This document shows, piece after piece, positions 55,481 through 64,000 of a stretch of 64,000 bases of DNA. A program made the translations under genes and the position numbers. The notes under the pieces were generated by a model. The model ran no database searches. It was given only the letters and a program-made list of their open reading frames with translations, and had not been told where the DNA came from. The DNA is taken from assembly GCF_040712315.1 (NCBI RefSeq), contig NC_134018.1, positions 42,719,335-42,783,334 on the forward strand, read 5' to 3'. Numbering within the stretch: the first letter of the stretch is position 1; every line of letters starts with the position of its first letter. The DNA comes from Castanea sativa (lineage: Eukaryota; Streptophyta; Magnoliopsida; Fagales; Fagaceae).

Positions 55481-58400
55481 TCACCTGCCACGCATACTAG
55501 CAGGTGATCGACCACCTCTCTCACTGCTGATATCATCTTCTACTTCACTCCCTTCTAAACATAGGCCATTATTGTTCACACTAACTTCAGAACTAGCATT
55601 GCTGCTCGTGGCAAGAGGAGAGTCTGAAACACTAATAGCTCTGCTTCGTCCAGGCCCAGACCTCACACTGTACATAGAGGATGCTGGAATATTTGTCATT
55701 AATGGCCGTAAATTATTTGGAATGCTTCGTCTGATATCCTGCTCAAGGGGAAACTCATATCAGAAAAATGACTTTGAAAATGAAAAGGAAAAAAATTCTG
55801 AGGATACAAAGTAGAGTAAATACTAAATATAGCACCAGTTAGCATGAATGTACACAAAAAAGGGGGATGAGCATGCTATGCCATAGTAACATTAATAGAT
55901 TATCTAATAAACAAAGGTGTAAGATGCAAATTTTTGTAATATAGCACCAAAGAATCCAATCTGATCTGGAACAAATGCAACTTCCTATAATACGGAAAGA
56001 CAAACATACCATATGCCTTAGCAACATTAATAGATTATCTAATAAACAAAGGTATAAGATGGACATTTTTGCAATATAGCACCAAAGAATCCAATCTGAT
56101 ATGGTACAAATGCAACTTCCTATAATACGGAAAGACATACATACCATATGCCTTATAGCCATATCTAGAGACTTCTTTGAGAGTGTTCTTCCAAAGCCCG
56201 AGCTGTCTGGGGATGAGGATGACTTCCCTGAGAGATTACCATGAGGAGAATGTTTGTCATCTTGCCTTGGTGGTGCCAGTTTACGCATGTTTATTACCCT
56301 TTCAACCATTTTCGTTCCAATTAAGACAGGGCTCACATTGTCATTAACTTTAGAATGCCCACGATTCACTGCTGGAACAGAACTCCCACTGGCATGAAGA
56401 ATGCCATTCAAAGCCCTTCCTCTTGAAGGAGAGCATGATTGCCGTCTTGGTCTTCCATTAGAACTAGGCTCAATGGAGGACGATCGAGAGCTAGGTGCCC
56501 CAGGCCTACCCCTAGTGGCTGACAGTGGCCTTTCAGGTACTGATGTCCTTAAGTTCGGTGGAGCATCAAGTGAGAAACCAGGCATCTCTGACGGTTTCCA
56601 TGGTCTGGACTTCACCGTTGGGGAAGTTCCACGTGATGGTGCAGGATTTCTTGATGTCGTTGGAATGGACTTTGAAATTGAAGAAGATGACTTAATTGGA
56701 AGAGCGGATACTGTCGGTGCACTTGATGGTGTAGACGGTCTACGAGTTGGTGTTGCTGCTCTTGATGCTGGCTTGGATGAAGGTAAAGTGGGTCTTGCAG
56801 TTGGAGTTGAAGATCTTGCTGTAGACCGCGATGGTGTAGAGGATCTCGCAGGTACTGTGGGCTTAGCTGCAGGAACTGTAGGCTTAGTTGCAGAAATTGT
56901 GGGCTTAGTTGCCGTAACTGTGGGCCTTGCTGCTGAGACTGTGGGCTTTGTTGCTGAAACTGAGGGCCTAGTTGAAGGTAATGAAGCCCTGGACGTAGGT
57001 GTGGAGGATCTTGAAGGTTTAGACGTCGTGGTCAATGTGGGCCGCCCAGTTGGTGTTGCAGGTCTTGATCCTGGACCCCCTGATGATGAAGGCCTGCGAA
57101 TCCCAGCACTTGAAGTGTTCAAACCAGGGGAGGAGGTTGCTTGTTTAGATACTAAGTTGCTCCTTGTAGTAGGCTCTAGCTGTGGGTTTGCCAACTACAT
57201 AGACAATGAAGGAATGACTTGGCAAATTGACTTCATGAATTCAAGCATAATGTTATCTCGAAAACGGAAAATCCTAAACAGTATGTTGCCTCGCGGCCAT
57301 GAAATTCAAATCACTGACATAAATATAGAAGAAGCATCATCATATCTAAGTGAAACTACAACAATTTTTCAACTTCAATAGCAGACAAGGTCTTAAGATC
57401 GGTTAATAGTCGTAAACCTTAGATGTGTTAGTACAATGTTAAGTTTCAATTTAAGCATTCCTGAGACCACCCTGTGAGACATGAAAGTATTAACGGGTTC
57501 GAATAATTTGAATATTTGGTAGAATGTACATGTGACATTCTGATCCACAAGTAGCCTTCATTTACTGAGTATAAAAGAGTAACAGAAACTTTAGAAAATT
57601 TATGACTGCTCACCCTAGATTTCAGGGCAGTGGGGCGAGCCTTTGGGGTACCAAGCTGACTCATTACAGTCTTTTGTGATTCCATCTCCAAAGAAGGAAA
57701 TAGAGGGGTACCAGGAGGCGTTAGAAGCCTGAAAACAGAAGAAAAATCAATAAATTCCAACTTAAACAACTCCATATGCAACTCGTTACAAATCTGTATA
57801 AACAAACCTAAATCAAATAAAACCACACACATAGAAGGAGCAGAGACAAACACAGTCACACTGCTCCATTATCTGTAACCATGAAAAGCACTTTCCATTT
57901 AATTACTAATGAATCTAAGAATTTGAAAGTGTTGCAACAAAAACTGAAACCTTTCGCTCAATAGGAAATCCAATGATAATATATGGATGCAGATTTAAAG
58001 TTAGGAAGGAAAATCCCTCTCAAGTTCTTAGAAAGATCATCATACAACATTGCTAAAGTTTATAACAAGAAAAGGGAAAAAGACACTGATTCTTTTAAGG
58101 ATGAAAAGAATGCCTTTATTGTGATAATAGAATTTAGAAACACCTGAAAATGTCTTTTTGTCACATCTACAGCCTGCCCACTTCCATTGACTACACATGT
58201 ATTAATAACTAATTTTAAAAAAATTTCTTTCTTCATTGTTTTCCACTATTTGGAACTGCATCCCATAATAGATGTTATATTCTCCCAAAACTCAAAACTA
58301 AAAGAAAGACCAAGGGAAATTGCTTAGAAGCCTGAGATAACAAATGGGAGGATGCAACCTACTCATAGAGAAATCTATGTCTAATTTGCAAGCGCAAGAG

Positions 58401-59578
58401 TTTAATATCTCCCTAATTCTCTATAATTCTATCCTGGCTAATGACAGCTATAAGCCACAAGAGAAAACAGAAACCCTAGTAAAATTAGTAATGCTTACTA
58501 TACGAATCTAAAAGAACACAAACACATTACCAGTCATAGTCATGGAGGATGCAAACTAGTCATAAATGAATTTATGTCTAATTTGCAAGCGCAAAAGTTA
58601 TAGTATCTCCCTAATTCTCTAGAATTCCATCTCAGCTAATGGCAGCTATAGCCCACAATGGAAAAAATAAACCCTAGTAAAATTAGTAATGCTTACTATA
58701 TGAATCTAAAAGAACACAACCACATTACCAGTCATAGTCATTTTTATCATTTTCAGAATTGAGGAAATCATCAGCACCCGTCTTGCGTGTTGGTGCCGGT
58801 GTCGATGATGAAATATTAAATATAGGAGAAGTTCCGGGTTTTGATCCTACAATACAAAGAACACCAAATTAGATACGCAATAGCAATCATCTAGACCAAT
58901 TGCATAATCTAAAATCAGAAAATTTCCATACAATTTAGTGGAGAGCCATTAGGGCTTATAAAATGAGCCAAGTATTACAAGTTCAAGATTGGTCCATTAA
59001 ATTTTATTTCAAACACAATTACGCAAGCCAAACTCGAGCTCATTGCCGAGCTAGATTACACGTTCAAGCTTAGTTCATTTTCTAGTCAAACAAGCTCGAG
59101 CTTATTCACTAGATTCTTGATTAACTTATTCTTTACCAACCAAGACTACAAAATTAATGACTTTTTGTTTATGAACTTATAAAAATTAAACACTAATCTT
59201 GTTTGAAATTCTATTATTCGAATAAATAAAAATTATATTCACAAGCAAAATCAACCTTCTTGCAATTTCTATATTCTATCAGACATAACAAAAGCAAATA
59301 ACATTGAAGTGAGAACACCAACACTACATTGCACTACATCAAAAGGGAAAAATGGAACAAATTTCGAAGAAATCATTACCTAATGGCGCATCGAACTCCT
59401 CCGAGCCATTTAGAAGAAGATCATTCCGTTCCTTCTCGCGCTTCTTCATCTCAAGGAACAATGCGAGCTCTTCTTCCTTCTCCTTCATCACCGAAACCCT
59501 AAGACCTCCCAATTGCTGTTGCCTCTGTCTCATCGCCGCTTGCATTTGCGACTCGTGTGCCCTAAAACTCCGATTCAT
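55481..59578 (-). CDS. BPP-type basic serine/proline-rich protein (At2g40070-like), five exons
   Basis: Exons 59578-59380, 58846-58729, 57728-57614, 57194-56145 and 55738-55481; 579 codons plus stop. All introns are GT-AG and the phases agree (1, 2, 0, 0). The N terminus has a short charged helix (MNRSFRAHESQMQAAMRQRQ, KEKEEELALFLEMKKREKER). The body is basic, Ser/Thr/Pro/Arg-rich and disordered, with five ~8-residue (A)TKPTVSA repeats. A conserved block follows (WKPSEMPGFSLDAPPNLRTS), and the C terminus has SLDMAIRHM|DIRRSIPNNL. This matches the plant-specific family that includes microtubule-associated basic proline-rich proteins; microtubule binding here is inferred from the family. An in-frame ATG-less extension exists upstream, but 59578 is the first ATG and the family start. 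Confidence 0.88.
55881..56150. repeat. 135-bp tandem duplication spanning the exon-4 splice donor
   Basis: Units at about 55881-56015 and 56016-56150 are offset by exactly 135 bases (AACATTAATAG at 55888 and 56023; CTTCCTATAATACGGAAAG at 55981 and 56116). Each ends in CATACCATATGCCTTA, which on the gene strand is TAAGGCATATG|GTATG, the last bases of exon 4 plus the donor. Confidence 0.92.
58348..58745. repeat. ~198-bp tandem duplication spanning the exon-2 splice donor
   Basis: Units start GAGGATGCAA at 58348 and GAGGATGCAAACTAG at 58545. Each ends ACATTACCAGTCATAGTCA (58524 and 58722), which on the gene strand is TGACTATGACTG|GTAATGT, the end of exon 2 plus its donor. About 90% identical, with small differences. 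Confidence 0.88.
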
Positions 59579-60160
59579 CGCCAAAAAAACCCTAGCTCCA
59601 CGACTCTCCAATAATCACAGATCAAAAATAGTAGTAAACAGAAGCCCTAAGCCACTAACCTAAAAAAAAAACCATAGCTTAGCTTCTCACTCACTTCTCC
59701 AACCACTGCCAACGATTTCTTCACCAAACGCACCGTTTTGAGTCATCATGAACTTCCTCCAAACAAAAACCAGCACGAATTAGATCTGAAATCGAAGCGT
59801 AAATTAGTGCATTCAGCTCGGATTTCTCCAAACTAGAACTTTGACCTCATATAAAGCCACAGACTTGTAGAAGCTCAAGAGAGAGACAAAAAGAGTGGAG
59901 TATATAGTATACTGGCTTCAGCTCAAGAAAACCGCCATTGTTGCAGAGCGAAGTTGAAGCTTTAGAGGAGAAGTAGAGAGATTGAGCTTGAAGGAACTGC
60001 CAAAAGTTGAACAGAGCTGAAGAGGAAGAGCTAGAGAGAGAGAGAGATCGGAGACTTCACAGTAGAGAGAGAGAAATGGAGTGGCATTAAATGGTAAATA
60101 TGTGAGTATTGGGGTCCGAAATGGGGAGGTGGACCTTACAGCTCTCGTGGTTTCCATCAC
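59579..60160 (-). promoter_or_regulatory. 5' UTR and promoter region of the BPP-type gene
   Basis: GC-richer than the intergenic DNA, with GAGAGA runs (60031-60046, 60063-60072) and GAAG/CTTC-rich sequence typical of a plant 5' UTR. The transcription start cannot be placed. Short ORFs here look like chance. Confidence 0.45.
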
Positions 60161-62598
60161 TTAAAGCCTACGTTTTCAGGTTGGGCTATTAGGTGGGGGT
60201 GTAATTACAATAACGCCCTGAACTATTATTATTTCTTAAAACTTTTTTTGAATTTTGAAACGGAGACATTGCAGTTTTGCCCTTGGTTTCTTCTATAACT
60301 CTAATTTATACCCTTCCATGTTTAAATAACAGCTCTCAACGTTTAAATACTGAAGCATGTTTTTTAATAACACTTTTTAACCTATATGTATTTTTACAAC
60401 ACTTAAATAATAATATTAAAAATCTCTAACCAAATAAGCTCTTAAATATTTGAATGATGTGTTACAAGGGTTGTGGCCCTTGTAGGTGTGAGAGGAAGGC
60501 TTTAAGAAAAATAACTAAATTAAATTGATAGATTAATATATTTAAGCTTAAACCATTAAATTAAGTGATGTCTTAATAGGTAGGGCTATTCATCATGGAT
60601 CACATCAACCATGATCGCATCAAACCAACCATCAGCCTCCAATGGCAACGACAATGGTGGTTCCAAAACACCCCCCCCCCCCCCCCCCCCTCGGTGGCAT
60701 ACAAAACTAACCTTGGTGGTGTAGTAGTAAGCAAGAGATTTATAAAGGCCTACCAAACCGTATTGATATTTCCCTTTCAACCCCTTTCCTTTGATCTAAA
60801 ATCAATCACATAAGCCTACCATTGTTACAAGTCACGCCTATTATAAATCCTCTTAAATCTATATAGATCAGCCACTCAAATTTTAGGCTGACTATCCAAA
60901 TTTTAGACTGACTACTAAAGTAGAGATGGTTAAATCTCATCACTAACAACCTAAATAAGAACTCATCTTGAATAACTCAAATAATTCATCTTTCCTTTTT
61001 CATATTTCTTATCAACAACAACCATCGGCCATGTTGACAAAAAAGCTGTCATTGCTGACTTCAACTTTCCTACCTCTTTTGTTGCAACCTTTTCAGTGCA
61101 ACAACGGTTCTTGTTTTTGAAATATCAATCTTGTCGATGCAATGTAAAACGCTTCTAAAATTTGGATTCTTTATAATAGGTCATCTCCTTAATAGGTTGT
61201 ATCATATAAGGTGATTAAGGTAGATAATGATACATTTCTTAGTTAAGCATGAGTGGTATTAGAAATCAACAATTTTTTTTATTAGTTGTATAACATTTAA
61301 ATTCTTCACGTGTAAAGCACTATATTAAAAGGATATTTAAATCAATCTGAAAAAAATAGTTATTAAAAAAAACAAGAAATGCATGTGAGAGGTGGTTACA
61401 AAAAATTAAATATTTTATTTAGATTCCTAAATTCGAACCTTTGTTTTGTATTTTAGGCGCGGTTTATACAATGGGAACTTGCATTTTAATGTGCAAGAGT
61501 GGAGGGAACTTCAATACATTGTGTCCTCAGCCAGTTTATTATCACCTCAAACAAGCCAAATGGTAAAACTCATCCAATCCATTCCTATTGAGCATCGGTT
61601 CCAACGATTGAGTCAATGAGTTTGTTTCTTGTTGCACGATTTATTGACGCGTAAAACATGCAAAATGATACCAATGTTCATCATCTACAAAGATTATTGG
61701 AATTAGGAAAAAGAGATTTTACCGATCGAGTTTATTATATCTTACAATTATTTATAAGAAATTACACAGCCGGTTTGATTAAGGAGTGAAGCTCCTAAGT
61801 GTTTACTGGTTTGCTTTCCTTAACTATACTGCTTTCCCGCTAAAGAATGCTTTTGTGCAGTCTTTAACACTAATGGCTTTGTACTAAAGGATGCATATGC
61901 TCTTGTGCACTTGTTAACACTAACCGATCCATGTCTAGCCTTTGTGCACATTGGAATCACATGAGCTCACCGGGGTGGAGCACGGCGATGAAGGGAGGGC
62001 CATGGCAGTCTGGTTTTTAAAAAATCTCTCCTCCATCTTACAATTTTTATTAAATATAAGATACATAAAATTTTACTTATTGGCTCTTACAAAATCTTTT
62101 TTTGGTTTTACCTTCGTTTATAAGGAGACTCAGAAGGGTTTGTATTGGAAAATAATAATATAATAACTAATAAAATACAGACTTTAATTGTGCCTTGACT
62201 CCCCATAAGAAATGCACAAATCAGATTATAGATTTTTATTGTAGCAGGTAAGGTTCACAAGGACACCAATTAACAAAACTTATTTCTTATTTGTAATTTA
62301 ATTATATATATATTTATTTATTTATTTATTGATAATCATACATTATTACATATATTATATTAAAGTCCTCAAACACTTTTTTTTTCTTTTAGGACAATTT
62401 GATAATTGGTGAGAGGAGATTTTAATCTTCAATGTTCTATAAAAATACCATAAGTTTGCCCTCGAGTTTATGGTTTGCCCTCTCTCAATATCTGCCAAAA
62501 AAAAACAAAACCATTCTTCCCATTTCTTTTTCACATTTAATTACTTCATTAATGTCCAACTCGAAATCATCTTACTAGGAAAATAAAATACCTCCAAT
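60161..62598. other. Gene-free stretch with a 20-C homopolymer
   Basis: AT-rich DNA without a convincing ORF or RNA gene. It holds an uninterrupted run of 20 C at 60671-60690, two near-copies of CTTTGTGCA(G/C)... TTAACACTAA (61850-61925), and TTTATTTA runs near 62315. Confidence 0.55.
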
Positions 62599-63160
62599 CA
62601 CTGGCGGAGCCAGAGGGGGGCGAGGGGGGGCACCTGCACCCCCGACTCCTAATTTTTTTTTGTATTAATAGTCACATGGAGGGGGAAAAAAAAAAGACTT
62701 CTACTTGTTGAAACTTGAAAGTGACCAAACCACCCTATTTCACTATTTTTTTATTTTTTATTTTTTATTTTATATCATTATTTACACCATTTTTATTATT
62801 TATGATATTTTCCACAGCATTTTATCTTTGAATGATGCTAGGAATATTACAAATTTTACTACTTATGTCTTACAAATTGGCATGTCACCAATCACAAAAA
62901 ATAATTTCAAACATTTATTCATTATATTTTTTAAATAACACTAATCATATTTTTACTCCATCAGTTTGTAAATTGTTTAGTAGCTATAAACTGGTTGTTT
63001 TTGTTTATTTATTTTAATAATATGAAATATATTCATATTTGCTTACAATTACTTATTTATTTTTTTATTATTGTTGATTAATGTTTTTTAGATAAATTTC
63101 ACTTTTAATATCGTCTTTTGATTTTGCCCCCTCTAGACTAAAATCCTAGCTTCGCCACTG
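62599..63160. mobile_element. 562-bp non-autonomous hAT (Tip100-like) element
   Basis: Termini CACTGGCGGAGCCAG and, reversed, CAGTGGCGAAGCTAG match at 12 of 15. Flanks are a perfect CCTCCAAT (62591-62598 and 63161-63168), an 8-bp duplication, extending to CCTCCAATCA if two ambiguous bases are counted. GGCGGAGC ends are typical of Tip100-type hATs. The interior is AT-rich and non-coding. Confidence 0.9.
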
Positions 63161-63170
63161 CCTCCAATCA

Positions 63171-63487
63171 TCTTTGATCTCATTAGAATAATAAAAACTG
63201 ACCCCATAATTTATTTTTTCCTGTTAAAACTGATAGGCAATGCTGCTTGCCTCAAGTCACACAGGTAGCTAATGGTGCAGCAGTAGCTGATAAGGGATGC
63301 ACTAGCCAAGCCACAAGCGGCGGTCGGTGCGGCGATTCTTTGATGCAAGGTGCGTTGGTGAGGCGGCATTCTTGATGTGGTGAGCACTACACGGACCACG
63401 GGGCTAGCATCGAGGGACATGATTGACACGGCAATCACGGAATTACTTGAGGCAATACCACATCACGAGTTTTTCATCCAGGAATAT
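63171..63487. other. GC-rich gene-free stretch before a copia LTR
   Basis: 63280-63440 is much GC-richer than its surroundings (GCGGCGGTCGGTGCGGCG) and looks like decayed coding DNA, but no frame holds and I recognise no family. Confidence 0.4.
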
Positions 63488-63718
63488 TGAGGGAGTCAAT
63501 TCCATAAATCCAGGGATCAGTTACACAAGGCTGCCACGTGTACATATTCTAGAATATTTGAATAACCGTTTTTGGTGCCAATTGTAGAGTTAGTTACTGT
63601 TCACTGTGTATATAAACAGAGTAGCTAGTGTTGTATTTAATTCATTCAATTCATTCTCTTGTATAAGATTTCAATCAATGAAATTCTCTCAATTTTATTT
63701 AGCTTTTCCAGTTTTATA
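63488..63718 (+). repeat. Probable 5' LTR of a copia element cut by the window end
   Basis: Ends just before a TGGTATCAGAGCC primer site. Has GTGTATATAAACAG (TATA box, about 63607) and the short leader typical of small copia LTRs. The left border is guessed from TGAGGGAGTC at 63488; the right border may be the CA at 63709-63710. Confidence 0.5.
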
Positions 63719-63731
63719 TGGTATCAGAGCC
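63719..63731 (+). promoter_or_regulatory. Copia primer-binding site (initiator tRNA-Met)
   Basis: TGGTATCAGAGCC, the same site as at 40140, identifies the right-hand sequence as the start of a second copia element. Confidence 0.9.
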
Positions 63732-63914
63732 ACTAGCATCTGCTAGTTGTGTCATTTTGTTCGAAATTTTCTTGCTTATCAAACAGAAATTACCTTGAGA
63801 ATTTCTTCGATCCTCAGTGTCTTGATTTGTTCTTATTCATACTATTTTTCGAAGAATTCTTGTGTTTCTTTCAAATTTCAGTAGAGTTTTCATTCAAACT
63901 CGTGTGTAGCTTCA

Positions 63915-64000
63915 ATGGCTTCTGTTGAAGGAAATGACTCTATTCATATGCACAATCAATCCACACAACATGTTCCTCAACCTAACACAGAGATTAACTC
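63915..64000 (+). CDS. Copia gag, N-terminal fragment (runs off the window)
   Basis: First ATG about 180 bases after the primer-binding site. Reads MASVEGNDSIHMHNQSTQHV and stays open to the last base. Position and composition fit a copia gag/gag-pol start; the rest is outside the window. Confidence 0.6.
   Translation, partial: MASVEGNDSIHMHNQSTQHVPQPNTEIN

Noticed and set aside
56401..57381. Plus-strand open frame of 326 codons
   Set aside because: It is the antisense shadow of BPP exon 4, whose biased Ser/Pro/Thr codons leave the opposite strand open. No family resemblance and it crosses the exon's splice acceptor.
63211..63438. 75-codon minus-strand frame in GC-rich DNA
   Set aside because: No homology recognised and no gene context; probably decayed coding DNA or chance.

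Overview
This window is plant nuclear DNA. It has intron-containing genes with GT-AG borders, a plant clathrin light chain gene, a plant-specific basic serine/proline-rich gene, a cluster of LRR receptor kinase genes, and a dense load of plant transposons. The AT-rich intergenic DNA, the receptor-kinase cluster and the LTR families fit a woody eudicot (a Fagaceae-like tree is my guess). That assignment is an inference, not something I could test.

Layout. Positions 1-12.8 kb hold three tandem minus-strand paralogs of an LRR-XII (At3g47570/EFR/Xa21-like) receptor kinase. One is intact but cut by the window edge (1-1639). One is gutted (4131-6692). One is full length but carries six disabling lesions in exon 1 and has lost exon 2 (9949-12637). 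Between them lie a solo LTR, a hAT terminus next to a captured fragment of the ribosome-biogenesis gene KRR1, and the C-terminal two thirds of a hAT transposase. Positions 12.9-16.1 kb carry MITEs and a 1.1-kb Mutator-like element with ~330-bp inverted repeats and an internal gene fragment. Positions 16.1-27.75 kb are a young Ty3/gypsy element with near-identical LTRs and a perfect 5-bp target duplication. Its gag is intact and its pol is wrecked; it also has a 151-bp tandem array and a spliced antisense ORF. Positions 27.8-35.1 kb are repeats, LTR and hAT remnants.

Positions 35.2-45.5 kb are one full-length decayed LINE (minus strand, 18-bp target duplication) whose ORF1 is split by a copia element (39971-44597, 5-bp target duplication). 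The copia pol is one continuous frame broken by six nonsense codons, all readable as C-to-T changes. Positions 45.87-49.58 kb hold an intact three-exon clathrin light chain gene. Positions 52.06-54.15 kb hold a second, 5'-truncated LINE. Positions 55.48-59.58 kb hold an intact five-exon BPP-type gene. Two of its introns begin with tandem duplications that copy a 5' splice site. Positions 60-64 kb contain a clean 562-bp non-autonomous hAT element and the 5' end of another copia element that runs off the window.

I found no bacterial-type system, CRISPR array, rRNA or canonical tRNA gene. The most unusual signals are the splice-donor duplications in the BPP-type gene, the contradiction between the age of the Ty3 element's LTRs and the state of its pol, the deamination-only decay of the copia pol, and the two captured host-gene fragments.
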